A DNA stretch of 64,000 nt from Arcobacter cryaerophilus gv. crypticus (GCF_002993025.1 NZ_NXGI01000021.1:50934-114933), one strand, 5' to 3'. Shown: positions 44,946 through 54,724, counted from the stretch's first letter. The notes: generated by a model from the letters alone, not told the origin. A program made the numbers and translations.

Positions 44946-45033
44946 AATTTCCCTTTATTTTAAATTTTATAAGTATATGAAAAATGAGTTAATTTTTCGT
45001 TAATTTTTTAAGTTTTTATATATCAAAAGTGAA

Positions 45034-45039
45034 TATAAT
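45034..45039 (+). promoter_or_regulatory. -10 element of the zinc-ribbon gene
   Basis: TATAAT 25 nt before the ATG at 45064; AAAGGT at about 45051-45056 serves as ribosome binding site. Confidence 0.5.
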
Positions 45040-45063
45040 TTGTAAAAATTAAAGGTAAGTTAT

Positions 45064-45420
45064 ATGTTATTGGGAAAATGTCCATATTGTGATGATGGAG
45101 AAATTGAAGTTAGAAAAAAAGAGGTAAGAGGAAAAAAAGTTGAATTATATGCTTGTAGCAATGCTTCTTGGACAACTGAAGATGGAGAGTTTTTTGAATT
45201 AACATCTACTTCAAAATGTGGATTTAAAATTTGGCAAAATTCTCTTAGTCGATATGGGCATTGGCTAAAACATAGTGAAATAAGAGAACTTCTAAGTAAC
45301 AATGAAGTAGAGATAAAATTAAAAACCCAAAAAAGATTTGGGTTTAAAAATGAAAATAGAAAAGATTATTACAAAATTGCTATTTTAGATCCTGAATATG
45401 GTATTAAAATACTCTTTTAA
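45064..45420 (+). CDS. Zinc-ribbon protein related to topoisomerase I C-terminal repeats
   Basis: The 118-residue product begins M-L-L-G-K-C-P-Y-C, with C6, C9, C31 and C52 spaced like the zinc-binding C-terminal repeats of bacterial topoisomerase I (C-P-x-C, then C-S-N, then C-G-F). There is no topoisomerase catalytic part. It may be a free-standing nucleic-acid-binding module. The end overlaps the convergent transporter gene by 4 nt. Confidence 0.68.
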   Translation: MLLGKCPYCDDGEIEVRKKEVRGKKVELYACSNASWTTEDGEFFELTSTSKCGFKIWQNSLSRYGHWLKHSEIRELLSNNEVEIKLKTQKRFGFKNENRKDYYKIAILDPEYGIKILF

Positions 45421-46157
45421 AACTCCACTGTTTTATAAATCATAGTTACTAAGACAAAAAGATTTAAAAGTAGTACAAATTTTTTATAAGAAGTTGATTT
45501 TGTTTTTTCTTTTATTTTTATTCCAAAATATACTCCAATTAAAGAACCAATACCAATAATAGCTCCTTCATAATAAAGCATATTTCCATATAATGAAGTT
45601 GATATAAATCCACCAATAGATGAAAAAATAACAAAAAATAGTCCCAAAGAAGTAGCTACTTTTAAATCATATTTTAAAAACTGAACCAATATTGGAAGAA
45701 GCATTAAAGAACCACCAATTCCAATACTCATTGCAAAAATTCCAACACAAAATCCAATAAATGCAAGTAAAAATATATTTTTATCCGCTTGTATTACTTC
45801 TTGAGAAGCAGGAGCATTAAATATAGTATAAATAGTATAAATAAGTACAGCAATAAAAAGATATTGAAGATAAATATCTGGAATTGAAGGTAAAAAGTAA
45901 CCACTACAAAGTCCACCAATACTAGCACCAATTCCTAAAATTATACCATCACGGAATAAACTTTTTATCTTTTTTGAGTTTAAAAAAGAGCCATAAATAG
46001 ATGAAAAAACCATCTGCATTATAGAGATTGCAACAGCTTCTTTCATAGCAAATCCAGCAAGCAAAAGCATTGGAATTAAAATACTTCCACCACCAATTCC
46101 AAAAAAACCAGATGTAAAACCTGTAATAAGACCAAAAGCTAATAATTCAAATTCCAA
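45417..46157 (-). CDS. TauE/SafE family sulfite/anion exporter
   Basis: The 246-residue membrane protein has about eight hydrophobic helices in two halves, each with the Gly-rich family signature (G-F-T-S-G-F-F-G-I-G-G-G in the first and G-I-F-A-M-S-I-G-I-G-G-S in the second). The family exports sulfite, sulfoacetate or related anions. It follows cysE by two bases, so a role beside sulfur or cysteine metabolism is reasonable but unproven. Confidence 0.88.
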   Translation of the reverse strand: MEFELLAFGLITGFTSGFFGIGGGSILIPMLLLAGFAMKEAVAISIMQMVFSSIYGSFLNSKKIKSLFRDGIILGIGASIGGLCSGYFLPSIPDIYLQYLFIAVLIYTIYTIFNAPASQEVIQADKNIFLLAFIGFCVGIFAMSIGIGGSLMLLPILVQFLKYDLKVATSLGLFFVIFSSIGGFISTSLYGNMLYYEGAIIGIGSLIGVYFGIKIKEKTKSTSYKKFVLLLNLFVLVTMIYKTVEF

Positions 46158-46159
46158 AA

Positions 46160-46909
46160 TTACTCTTTTTTATTTGAGTTTAGAGTATCAATAAAGTCGT
46201 CGTACTCTTTTTCTAAAATTTTATTCTTCTCTTCTAGGGTACAGTTTTCCTCTTTTTTTATAGAACACTCAAGATTTGCTATTCTTTCTATTAGATATTT
46301 AAACATCTCTTTGTTTATATCTGGTAACTCATTATGAGCCATTTTATCTCTTTTATTATCTTTTTTGATAATTCTTGCAGGTACTCCAACAGCAGTTGAA
46401 TTTTCAGGAACATTAGTAACTACAACAGAGTTTGCTCCAATTTTTGAGTTAGTACCAATTGTAATATTTCCTAAAATTTTTGCTCCACTTCCAATAACTA
46501 CATTTGATTTAATTGTAGGGTGTCGTTTACCTTTATCAAGACTAACTCCTCCCAAAGTTACACCTTGATAGATTAAAACATCATCTTCTATAATAGAAGT
46601 TGAACCAATAACAACCCCAATAGCATGGTCTAAAAATACTCTTCTTCCAATTGATGCAGCAGGATGAATATCTGTTTTTGTAAAAAAAGATGATATCCCA
46701 GAAATAGCACGAGAAAGTTTTTCAAAGCCTTTTTTATATAAGATATGAGCAATTCTATGATTTATAATTGCCCAAACTCCAGGATAATTAAAAAATATTT
46801 CAAAGCTTGAATTAAAAGCTGGATCATTTAGTTTTGGAACAGAAAAATCTTCTTTGATTTGATTCCACAAAGATATTTTTTCTTCTTCATTTTTTATTTC
46901 ATTCGTCAT
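46160..46909 (-). CDS. cysE: Serine O-acetyltransferase
   Basis: Makes O-acetylserine, the precursor of cysteine. The 249-residue product has an N-terminal helical domain (W-A-I-I-N-H-R-I-A-H) and a left-handed beta-helix of hexapeptide repeats with D-I-H-P-A-A-S-I-G, D-H-A-I-G-V-V-I-G and H-P-T-I-K. The helix then ends in an acidic, charged tail of about 50 residues. It overlaps speA by 11 nt. Confidence 0.93.
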   Translation of the reverse strand: MTNEIKNEEEKISLWNQIKEDFSVPKLNDPAFNSSFEIFFNYPGVWAIINHRIAHILYKKGFEKLSRAISGISSFFTKTDIHPAASIGRRVFLDHAIGVVIGSTSIIEDDVLIYQGVTLGGVSLDKGKRHPTIKSNVVIGSGAKILGNITIGTNSKIGANSVVVTNVPENSTAVGVPARIIKKDNKRDKMAHNELPDINKEMFKYLIERIANLECSIKKEENCTLEEKNKILEKEYDDFIDTLNSNKKE

Positions 46910-48713
46910 CGTAATAACTCCAGATAGTTTTTAAATAACTATTGTCATCTAAATATTTTTTTAATATCTCATAAGTTTCACTTGGAAGATTTCTACTTAA
47001 AATTGTTTTTATCTCTTGTGTATCGTAGTCAATATCATCTAAAATATCTATAACTTTTTGAGATTCCAAAAGTTTTTCTAAAATTACTTCTTCATCTTTG
47101 AATACCACATTAACCTCAGTTGGATGAGAAAAAAGGTTGTGTTTCATTCCTAAGGTATCTTGATATGCTCCTACATTGAAAAATCCTAAGAAATAATCCT
47201 CTTTATTTAAGTTTACATCATGCAAATATAGAGGTTTTTTCATATCAAAAGGAATTTCTCCATCGCTATCACAAGTTATATCCCAAAGACTTGCACTTCT
47301 TGTTGGTTTTTTATCCAAATGAGTTATTGGCATAATTGGAAACTCTTGGTCTATTCCCCAATAATCAGGTAAAGATTGGAAAAGTGAGAAATTAAGTAGA
47401 TATTTTTCTTGAATATTTTTATCAAATCTTTTAAGCTCTTCATAATCATCAACTTGAAGAAGTGAAATAGCTTTTTTGATAATTTGATGAGTTAATATTT
47501 CAGCATTTGATCTATCTTGTAAATCTATATATCCTAAATCAAAAAGAGTTAAAAGTGATTCTAAATGGTCGATACTATCATGCATAAACTCATAAGCTTT
47601 TTTCTTTGTCATATCTTTGAAGAGTTCTCTTAACTCTTCTATTAAAGGAGGATTTTTTTCTTTTAATTTTAGATGATCAAGCTCATATTCAGCTGAAAAT
47701 AACTCTAAAACAGGAGCTATCAAAACAGTTGAAGCAGCACTTATAAATCTTCCTGATTCAGTAAAAATATTTGGTTCTTCAACTCCCTTTTGTCTTGCAA
47801 TATCTTTTAAAGTAAATACAACATCACTTGCAAATTCAGCAAGTGAGTAAAATCTAGATTGTTCGTAGGCACTATATTCTACACTTAATCCTCCACCGAT
47901 ATTTATAGAGTTAAGTTTTTTTGCACCTAGATTTTTAAGTTCAGCATATATATGACCAGATTCTCTAAGAGCTTTTTTTAAAGGTTTAATAGTATTCATA
48001 GCAGAACCTATGTGAAAATGAATCATTGTTAATAAATCCTCAAGTTCATTTTCTTGCATAAGCTCAAAAGCTTCTAAAATTTCTGTTGAAGTAAGTCCAA
48101 ATTTAGAGTCAATTCCTCCACTTTTTGCCCAAACACCACTTCCTCCGCTATGAAGTCTTACTCTTAAACCTACATTTGGAGCTTCCATTTTTGTCTCTTT
48201 TAAAACTTCCAAAATCATCTCTAGCTCATTTAAACCCTCTATAATAACAGTAATATCGTGTCCCATAGATTTTGCAATGAAGCATAGATGAATCATCTCT
48301 TTATCTTTAAATCCATTTACAGTTATTGGACTTCCCATGTTGTTGTAAGTCATAGCAATAACAAGTTCAGCTTTACTTCCAGCTTCAAGACCATAGTTAT
48401 ATTTTTTTCCAGAATTTACTAAAGGATGAATAAAGTTTGGTAGCTGATTTACTTTTAGAGGAAAAACAGCGTTAAATTTTCCTTTATAATCATACTCTTT
48501 AATACTCGCATTAAAAGTGTTAAAAAGTGTTTTAACTTGTTTTTTTGTAATATGTGGAAATCTTAAAAGTAAGGGTCCTTTAAACCCTTGCTTTCTTACA
48601 TCTTTTACAATTTTTATTAAAGATGGATACGGTTTGTAGTTTACTTTTACAACTCCATCTTCAATAAAAAAGTTATCATCACCCCAAATATCTATTCCAT
48701 ATCTGTTTTTCAT
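46899..48713 (-). CDS. speA: Biosynthetic arginine decarboxylase
   Basis: PLP enzyme turning arginine into agmatine, the first step of polyamine synthesis in this phylum. The 604-residue protein has F-P-L-K-V-N-Q (PLP Lys), an E-A-G-S-K-A-E-L segment, the barrel motif H-F-H-I-G-S-A, and the C-terminal beta domain with C-D-S-D-G. It is the usual long biosynthetic form. It lies in one operon with hisS, tmk, coaD and ubiX. Confidence 0.95.
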   Translation of the reverse strand: MKNRYGIDIWGDDNFFIEDGVVKVNYKPYPSLIKIVKDVRKQGFKGPLLLRFPHITKKQVKTLFNTFNASIKEYDYKGKFNAVFPLKVNQLPNFIHPLVNSGKKYNYGLEAGSKAELVIAMTYNNMGSPITVNGFKDKEMIHLCFIAKSMGHDITVIIEGLNELEMILEVLKETKMEAPNVGLRVRLHSGGSGVWAKSGGIDSKFGLTSTEILEAFELMQENELEDLLTMIHFHIGSAMNTIKPLKKALRESGHIYAELKNLGAKKLNSINIGGGLSVEYSAYEQSRFYSLAEFASDVVFTLKDIARQKGVEEPNIFTESGRFISAASTVLIAPVLELFSAEYELDHLKLKEKNPPLIEELRELFKDMTKKKAYEFMHDSIDHLESLLTLFDLGYIDLQDRSNAEILTHQIIKKAISLLQVDDYEELKRFDKNIQEKYLLNFSLFQSLPDYWGIDQEFPIMPITHLDKKPTRSASLWDITCDSDGEIPFDMKKPLYLHDVNLNKEDYFLGFFNVGAYQDTLGMKHNLFSHPTEVNVVFKDEEVILEKLLESQKVIDILDDIDYDTQEIKTILSRNLPSETYEILKKYLDDNSYLKTIWSYYDDE

Positions 48714-48714
48714 A

Positions 48715-49935
48715 TTAAAAATCCTCTAAAATTATATTATTTTCTTCTTTTGTATTTAAATTTTTTGTATAAATCATTCCATTTTCTAGCTCTTTTTCTC
48801 CAATAAGTGCAACAATATTACAATTCAATTTTTCAGCAATTGAAAAATGTTTTGCAAATCCTCTTGGAGTGTATTCAATATAAGTTTTTGTTGTTTTTCT
48901 TTTTTTAATAGCTATTTCAAAAGCTTTATTTAGACTACTTTCATCTAAAACTCCAATATACAAAAAATCCTCTTTTTGCTCTTTTACTTTTATAAGTTCA
49001 AGAAGTCTTTCAATTCCAATAGCAAATCCAATTCCAGCTGTACTTTTTCCACCAAGATACTCAACCAATCTATCATATCTTCCACCACCAGCAATTGCAC
49101 TTTGAGCTCCAATTTCATTGCTTACAAACTCAAATGCAGTTTTGTTGTAATAATCAAGCCCACGAACTAAATTTGAATCAATTTCATAATTTACTTTATT
49201 AAAATCCAAAATCTCTTTTAATTTTTCAAAATCACTATTGCAAGAGCTACATAAACTATTTGTTATTTTTGGTGCATCTTTTAAAAGAGTTTGACACTTC
49301 TCATTTTTGCAATCTAATACTCTAATTGGATTTGTATCAACTCTTCTTTTGCAATCTTCACACAACTCATTCTTAAAACTATTTAGATGATTTATTAAGT
49401 TATCTTTATATTGAGGCATACATTCAGTACAACCCAAAGAGTTTAGTTTTAAAGTAAATCCAATACCAAAATATTCAAGAATTTCACGAATAAGCATAAT
49501 AATATTTGCATCTTCATAAACATTTGCTATTCCAAAAACTTCACAACCAAATTGGTGAAACTCTCTTAATCTTCCTTTTTGTGGTCTTTCATATCTAAAC
49601 ATAGGTCCATAGTAGTACCACTTGTAAGTTCCACCAGCTTTATCTAGCTTTTTCTCAACAAAATGTCTTACAACTCCAGCAGTTCCTTCAGGTCGCAAGC
49701 ATACATCATTTTGTCCTTTGTCAATAAATTGATACATCTCTTTATTTACAATATCACTACTTTCTCCAACACTTCTTTTAAAAAGTGCTGTCTCTTCTAA
49801 AAGTGGAGTTTCAATATAAGAAAAACCGTATTTTTGTGCAATTTTTGAAGCATTTTCAATAAAATATGTAAAAAGTTCGCTATCACTTCCTACAATATCT
49901 TTCATTCCTCTTAAACTTTGAATTGTATTACTCAT
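48715..49935 (-). CDS. hisS: Histidyl-tRNA synthetase
   Basis: Class II synthetase. The 406-residue product has motif 1 near Y-I-E-T-P-L-L-E, motif 2 with F-R-Y-E-R-P-Q-K-G-R-L-R-E-F-H-Q, the His-specific G-L-D-Y-Y-N-K-T-A-F-E and the C-terminal anticodon domain. A Cys-rich insertion (C-x-x-C-K-R-R and C-S-S-C) near 190-230 could bind zinc, as in other members of this phylum. It overlaps tmk by 8 nt. Confidence 0.96.
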   Translation of the reverse strand: MSNTIQSLRGMKDIVGSDSELFTYFIENASKIAQKYGFSYIETPLLEETALFKRSVGESSDIVNKEMYQFIDKGQNDVCLRPEGTAGVVRHFVEKKLDKAGGTYKWYYYGPMFRYERPQKGRLREFHQFGCEVFGIANVYEDANIIMLIREILEYFGIGFTLKLNSLGCTECMPQYKDNLINHLNSFKNELCEDCKRRVDTNPIRVLDCKNEKCQTLLKDAPKITNSLCSSCNSDFEKLKEILDFNKVNYEIDSNLVRGLDYYNKTAFEFVSNEIGAQSAIAGGGRYDRLVEYLGGKSTAGIGFAIGIERLLELIKVKEQKEDFLYIGVLDESSLNKAFEIAIKKRKTTKTYIEYTPRGFAKHFSIAEKLNCNIVALIGEKELENGMIYTKNLNTKEENNIILEDF

Positions 49936-50494
49936 TTATAAAATCCTCAATCTTCTTTGCAATCTCATCTATGCTTAAGCTAGCATCTATAAAAGTGTGT
50001 TTTATCTCTAGTTTTAAAATAGTCTCTTTTAGTCTTTCTTGAATATCTAAAAGATAATCTAATCCTCTTTTTTCAATACTATCATTTGGTTTTTGAGACA
50101 ATCTTTTTTGTAATTCATCTTTTTTAAGCTCTAGTAAGATTACTTTTTGTGGAAAATTATTTGAAGTTGCTAGACGATTTAATTCTATTAAATCATCTAT
50201 TTTTCTATCTTTTGCATAAGCAATTCCAGATATAAATGAACGGTCACTAATAATTAATTTATTTTTATTTTTTAAGATAATCTCTTTCGTATGTTCAGCT
50301 CTATCTGCAAGAAACATAAACATTTCGGCTAAACTACTATTTGATTCTCCACTTAAAATCATCTCTCTTAGTTTAATTCCAAGTTTTGTTCCACCTGGCT
50401 CTTTTGTAAAAACTGCATTTGGAAATTTATTTTTTAAGATTTCTAACTGTGTTGATTTTCCAGCTGTATCTATTCCTTCAATTACTACATACAT
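49928..50494 (-). CDS. tmk: Thymidylate kinase
   Basis: Phosphorylates dTMP to dTDP. The 188-residue product has the P-loop E-G-I-D-T-A-G-K-S-T at 6-15, the D-R-S substrate segment (S-D-R-S-F-I-S-G) and a LID region. The overlaps with coaD (10 nt) and hisS indicate one operon. Confidence 0.94.
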   Translation of the reverse strand: MYVVIEGIDTAGKSTQLEILKNKFPNAVFTKEPGGTKLGIKLREMILSGESNSSLAEMFMFLADRAEHTKEIILKNKNKLIISDRSFISGIAYAKDRKIDDLIELNRLATSNNFPQKVILLELKKDELQKRLSQKPNDSIEKRGLDYLLDIQERLKETILKLEIKHTFIDASLSIDEIAKKIEDFINE

Positions 50495-50979
50495 TCTAAA
50501 ACCTCTTTAGGAACTAGATGTTCAAATTTTCCTTTAAATCTTATAATTTCTCGCACAATAGTAGAGCTTACAAAGGCATGTTCTAGTGTTGGCATTAGGT
50601 AAACTGTTTCAAGATTATGATTTATTGAAGAGTTTGCATATCCCATTTGAAGTTCAAATTCAAAATCACTAACAGCTCTTAATCCTCTTATAATAGTATT
50701 GATTTGTAAATCTTTTGCTAAATCAACCAAAAGAGTATCAAAACCAACAACTCTTACATTTTTAAGATTTTTTGTAACAGCTTTTACAAACTCTACTCTT
50801 TTTTCATGACTAAACATAGGTTTTTTTAGTTCACTTTTTGCAACACTTATAATTACTTCATCAAAAATTTTTGTGGCTCTTTCAATAATATCTAAGTGCC
50901 CAATAGTAATAGGGTCAAAAGTCCCACTATATATAGCTTTTTTATATGAGCCAGTATAGTTATAATCGTTATTTTTCAT
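50485..50979 (-). CDS. coaD: Phosphopantetheine adenylyltransferase
   Basis: Coenzyme A synthesis enzyme. The 164-residue form starts at the ATG at 50979, which has GGA a suitable distance upstream; an ATG at 50991 overlapping ubiX by 10 nt is also possible. Nucleotidyl-transferase motifs are S-G-T-F-D-P-I-T-I-G-H and V-S-S-T-I-V-R-E. The product is slightly extended at the N-terminus (N-N-D-Y-N-Y-T-G) relative to most CoaD. Confidence 0.93.
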   Translation of the reverse strand: MKNNDYNYTGSYKKAIYSGTFDPITIGHLDIIERATKIFDEVIISVAKSELKKPMFSHEKRVEFVKAVTKNLKNVRVVGFDTLLVDLAKDLQINTIIRGLRAVSDFEFELQMGYANSSINHNLETVYLMPTLEHAFVSSTIVREIIRFKGKFEHLVPKEVLECM

Positions 50980-50981
50980 AT

Positions 50982-51536
50982 CTATTTCCATCTTTTATAT
51001 AGTTTGTTATCTATTTTTAATAAATCCATCCATTTTCCAATAATAAAGTTTTCCATATCTTCTAAAGTTTGCTGAGAGCTATAATATCCCAAAATTGGAG
51101 GTGCAATTACAACTCCTAAATTTGAAAGCTTTAGCATATTTTCTAGCATTATTGTATTTAAAGGTAACTCTCTTGGAGCTATTATAATCTCTCTTTTTTC
51201 CTTTAGCATTACAGAAAAAGCTCTAGTAATTAAACTATCAGCAATTCCTACACTACATTTTGCCAAAGTATTTGAACTACAAGGAAGAATAATCATCTTA
51301 TCAACTTTAAAAGAGCCAGATGCTAAAGAAGCTCCTATGTTTTTATCATTAAAAAGTGTTATATTTTCATCATTTTTGAATATCTCTTTAGTTTTTATAC
51401 CATTTTCAAGTTTTAAAGCCTTTTTAGAACTTTTTGAAAATACTACAAAAATTTCAATATCTTTTGGTATTTGTTTTATAAATTTCAAAGCTAGATTTAC
51501 TCCACTAGCACCTGAAATTCCAACTGTTAATCTCAA
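50982..51536 (-). CDS. ubiX: Flavin prenyltransferase UbiX
   Basis: Makes prenylated FMN, cofactor of UbiD decarboxylases. The 184-residue product begins with the flavoprotein loop V-G-I-S-G-A-S-G-V-N-L-A, has C-S-S-N-T-L-A-K-C-S and R-E-L-P-L-N-T-I-M-L-E-N-M, all family motifs. It is the first gene of the ubiX-coaD-tmk-hisS-speA-cysE-tauE-like unit, with a -10 at 51559-51564. Confidence 0.93.
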   Translation of the reverse strand: MRLTVGISGASGVNLALKFIKQIPKDIEIFVVFSKSSKKALKLENGIKTKEIFKNDENITLFNDKNIGASLASGSFKVDKMIILPCSSNTLAKCSVGIADSLITRAFSVMLKEKREIIIAPRELPLNTIMLENMLKLSNLGVVIAPPILGYYSSQQTLEDMENFIIGKWMDLLKIDNKLYKRWK

Positions 51537-51558
51537 TATTTACCTCTTGAATAATTTA

Positions 51559-51564
51559 ATTATA
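51559..51564 (-). promoter_or_regulatory. Minus-strand -10 element of the ubiX operon
   Basis: ATTATA on the plus strand reads TATAAT on the minus strand, 23 nt before the ubiX ATG. AGAGGT follows as ribosome binding site. Confidence 0.5.
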
Positions 51565-51700
51565 AAAAGCTTGATATTAGCAAATAAAAGCTTCAAGTTT
51601 TATTTTATATCAAAATATGTATAAGCTTTTATTAAATATTAAAAGGATAACATTTTGTATAAATTTAAATATAAAACTATTACAAAAAAGAGGTATAAAA

Positions 51701-52330
51701 ATGTCAAAAAATTTCACATATATTAGAAAAAATAGAAATAATATGAATTATACAGATGAACAAAAAAATCTTATTGCAAAATATATTTTAAAAAATTCAT
51801 TAACTATTTATAAAAATATTGAAATAGAGATAAACAGATCTTCTCAAGAGAAAAATATTATTCAACTTTTAGAAAATTGTGAAAAAAATTCTACAATAAT
51901 TGTTGCAAACTTAAATGTTTTTGGAAGAACTATCGATAGAATTTTAGAAATTGTAAAGTTTTTATTATCAAATAAGATAAGAATAATTGTTGTTGAACAA
52001 AATTTAGATTTGTTAAGTAACGATGACAAGCTTTCATTGATGATTTTAAATATTATAAAAATGACTATATCTTTAGAAAAAGAGCTTCAAAGCTTAAGAA
52101 CAAAAGAGGCATTAAATGCAAAAAAAGAGGATGGTATTGCTCTTGGAAAACCAAAAGGAACTATTCAAAAATCAAAATTTGATGAGCAAAGAGGCAAAAT
52201 TGAGGAATTACTAGCTATGGGTTTAAGTGTGCGAAAAATATCAAAACTTTTAGGATATAACAACCATATAGGATTAAATAGTTATGTAAAAAAGAGAGAT
52301 ATTAGGGCAATTGCACTTGATAAAAAGTAG
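51701..52330 (+). CDS. Resolvase-like protein with altered active site
   Basis: The ATG at 51701 is preferred (AAGAGG upstream); the frame is open from 51617 but the extra residues are not family-like. The 209-residue product has the resolvase N-terminal fold: Y7-I-R9-K-N11 in place of the usual Y-x-R-V-S, and L-N-V-F-G-R76-T near 71-77 in place of D-R-L-G-R. It then has the linker helix E-L-Q-S-L-R-T-K and a C-terminal helix-turn-helix (M-G-L-S-V-R-K-I-S-K-L-L-G). The catalytic Ser is replaced by Asn11, so recombination is doubtful; a DNA-binding regulator is more likely. Confidence 0.75.
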   Translation: MSKNFTYIRKNRNNMNYTDEQKNLIAKYILKNSLTIYKNIEIEINRSSQEKNIIQLLENCEKNSTIIVANLNVFGRTIDRILEIVKFLLSNKIRIIVVEQNLDLLSNDDKLSLMILNIIKMTISLEKELQSLRTKEALNAKKEDGIALGKPKGTIQKSKFDEQRGKIEELLAMGLSVRKISKLLGYNNHIGLNSYVKKRDIRAIALDKK

Positions 52331-52345
52331 CTTTAATACTTTTTA
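52321..52345 (+). terminator. Hairpin at the end of the resolvase-like gene
   Basis: TAAAAAGTA at 52321-52329 pairs with TACTTTTTA at 52337-52345 around GCTTTAA; it overlaps the stop codon. AT-only stem, so weak. Confidence 0.4.
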
Positions 52346-52402
52346 TATGGCTTTAAAAAAATTAATAGTAGAATGATGAGTTAAAAATTAAAGGAAAAGT
52401 AA

Positions 52403-52849
52403 ATGAAAGTATTATTAATAAAAGATGTAAAAACTTTAGGAAAAGCAGGTGAAATTAAAGAAGTAGCTGATGGATATGGTAAAAATTTTTTAATAGGAAA
52501 AGGCTTAGCTTTACAAGCAACAAATGAAGTAATAGCAAAACATAATGCAGAGCAAAAAAAGTTAGCACTTAAAGAAGAAGAAGAGATAAAAGCTGCAAAA
52601 GAATTAGCAGAAAAAATAAACTCTACAAAACTTACAATTAGACATAAAGCGGGAGCAAATAATCAACTTATTGGAAGTGTTACAAATAAAGAGATAAGTG
52701 AAGAGCTTGAAAAGCAATTCTCTATTATGGTTGATAAGAAAAGTATAGTTGTTGATAATAAATTAAAAAATATTGGTATTTATGAAGTTTCTTGTAAATT
52801 AGGACACTCTGTAAATGCAACGTTAAAAATCGATATAATCGCTGGTTAA
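52403..52849 (+). CDS. rplI: 50S ribosomal protein L9
   Basis: Elongated large-subunit protein. The 148-residue product has the N-terminal L9 motif [19 protein letters not shown], a connecting helix rich in Lys/Glu/Ala, and the C-terminal domain. AAAGGAAA upstream is the ribosome binding site. It is next to hslV, outside the main ribosomal cluster as usual. Confidence 0.97.
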   Translation: MKVLLIKDVKTLGKAGEIKEVADGYGKNFLIGKGLALQATNEVIAKHNAEQKKLALKEEEEIKAAKELAEKINSTKLTIRHKAGANNQLIGSVTNKEISEELEKQFSIMVDKKSIVVDNKLKNIGIYEVSCKLGHSVNATLKIDIIAG

Positions 52850-52851
52850 TT

Positions 52852-53388
52852 ATGTTTCATGCAACTACGATTTTAGCCTACAAAGGTAAAAATAAAGCTG
52901 TTATTGGTGGAGATGGACAAGTATCTTTTGGAAATACAGTTTTAAAGGGAAATGCCACAAAGATTAGAACTTTGTATAAAGGTCAAATTTTAGCAGGTTT
53001 TGCAGGAAGCACTGCTGATGCTTTTAATCTTTTTGATATGTTTGAATCTCATCTTGAAACTTGTAAAGGTGATTTACTAAAATCAGTTATTGCTTTTTCA
53101 AAAGAGTGGAGAAAAGATAAGTATTTAAGACGGCTTGAAGCTATGATGATAGTTTTAAACAAAGAAAAAATATTTATTTTAAGTGGAAATGGAGATGTTG
53201 TAGAGCCTGAAGATGGAGAAATAGCAAGTATTGGAAGTGGTGGAAATTTTGCAATATCTGCTGCACGAGCACTAGCAAAACACTCACAGCTTGATGAAGA
53301 AGAACTAGTACGTGAATCTTTGATGATTGCAGGAGAGCTTTGTATTTATACAAATCAAAATATAAAAATATTAAAAATAGAGGAATAA
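52852..53388 (+). CDS. hslV: ATP-dependent protease subunit HslV
   Basis: Threonine protease of the HslUV complex. The 178-residue product starts [10 protein letters not shown]: the Thr that must be exposed comes after a four-residue leader rather than after Met alone, as in other Campylobacterota. G-G-D-G-Q-V and [14 protein letters not shown] are family motifs. hslU follows after 7 nt. Confidence 0.95.
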   Translation: MFHATTILAYKGKNKAVIGGDGQVSFGNTVLKGNATKIRTLYKGQILAGFAGSTADAFNLFDMFESHLETCKGDLLKSVIAFSKEWRKDKYLRRLEAMMIVLNKEKIFILSGNGDVVEPEDGEIASIGSGGNFAISAARALAKHSQLDEEELVRESLMIAGELCIYTNQNIKILKIEE

Positions 53389-53395
53389 AAACAAT

Positions 53396-54724
53396 ATGGA
53401 TATGACACCCAAGCAGATTGTTGCTTATTTAGATGATTATATTATTGGTCAAAATGATGCAAAGAAGACCATAGCATTGGCTTTAAGAAATAGATATAGA
53501 AGAATGAGAGTTGAGCCAAATTTACAAGAAGAGATTATGCCAAAAAATATTCTAATGATTGGAAGCACAGGAGTTGGTAAAACTGAAATTGCAAGAAGAA
53601 TGGCAAAAATGATGGGACTTCCTTTTGTAAAAGTAGAAGCAAGTAAATATACAGAAGTTGGATTTGTAGGAAGAGACGTTGAGTCGATGATTAGAGACCT
53701 TCTTTATGAAAGTATAAATCTTGTTACAAAAGAGTTTGAAGAGAAAATTAAAGATAAAATCGATGATGAGGTAAATAAAAAAATAATTGAGAAATTAGTA
53801 CCTCCTCTTCCTGAAAGTGCAAGCGAAAATGCAAAAGAGTCATTTATAAAAACTTATAATCTAATGGAAAAGAAGTTATTAAATGGTGATTTAGATGATA
53901 AAAAAATAGAGATAGAATTACCTAAAAAAGCCCATGTTGAGATAATTGATTCTAGCTTACCATTTGATATGAGTTCTATGCAAGAGAGTCTTAATAAAAT
54001 GTTAGGAAGCTTAAATAAAGAAAAAATAAAAAAAGAAGTAAGCATAAAAGATGCAAAAATTCTTTTAAGAGGTGTTGCTAGTGAAAGTTTACTAGATACT
54101 GAAGCCATTAAAATAGAGGCTTTAAAAAGAGCTGAAAACGGTGGAATTATTTTTATAGATGAGATAGATAAAATTGCAAGTGGGAAGAAAAATCAAGGTC
54201 AAGATCCATCAAAAGAGGGAGTTCAAAGAGATTTGCTTCCAATAGTTGAAGGAAGTTCAGTTCAAACTAAATTTGGACAAATAAAAACTGATCATATTTT
54301 GTTTATTGCAGCTGGTGCATTTCATGTATCAAAACCAAGTGATTTAATACCAGAACTTCAAGGAAGATTTCCTCTTAGAGTTGAGTTAGAAAGTCTTGAT
54401 GAAGATGCTCTTTATAAAATTTTAACAAATACAAAAAATTCACTTCTAAAACAGTATAAAGCATTGTTAGCAGTTGAAGAAGTTGAACTTGAATTTGATG
54501 ATGAAGCAATTAGAGCTTTTGCAAAATATAGTGTAATGGCTAATGAAAAAACAGAAGATATAGGAGCAAGAAGACTTCATACTGTTATTGAAAAAGTTAT
54601 CGAAGATATATCTTTTGATGCAGATGAGAAAAAAGGTTCAAAAGTAGTTGTAACTAGTAAATTAGTATCAGAAAAACTTGAGAAGATTGTAGATAATGTA
54701 GATGTTACAAGATATATATTGTAA
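53396..54724 (+). CDS. hslU: ATP-dependent protease ATPase subunit HslU
   Basis: AAA+ unfoldase partner of HslV. The 442-residue product has Walker A G-S-T-G-V-G-K-T-E, the G-Y/F-V-G-R-D-V pore loop (V-G-F-V-G-R-D-V-E-S), the I domain (about 110-230), Walker B I-I-F-I-D-E-I-D-K-I-A, and a C-terminal D-V-T-R-Y-I-L used to activate HslV. Confidence 0.97.
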   Translation: MDMTPKQIVAYLDDYIIGQNDAKKTIALALRNRYRRMRVEPNLQEEIMPKNILMIGSTGVGKTEIARRMAKMMGLPFVKVEASKYTEVGFVGRDVESMIRDLLYESINLVTKEFEEKIKDKIDDEVNKKIIEKLVPPLPESASENAKESFIKTYNLMEKKLLNGDLDDKKIEIELPKKAHVEIIDSSLPFDMSSMQESLNKMLGSLNKEKIKKEVSIKDAKILLRGVASESLLDTEAIKIEALKRAENGGIIFIDEIDKIASGKKNQGQDPSKEGVQRDLLPIVEGSSVQTKFGQIKTDHILFIAAGAFHVSKPSDLIPELQGRFPLRVELESLDEDALYKILTNTKNSLLKQYKALLAVEEVELEFDDEAIRAFAKYSVMANEKTEDIGARRLHTVIEKVIEDISFDADEKKGSKVVVTSKLVSEKLEKIVDNVDVTRYIL

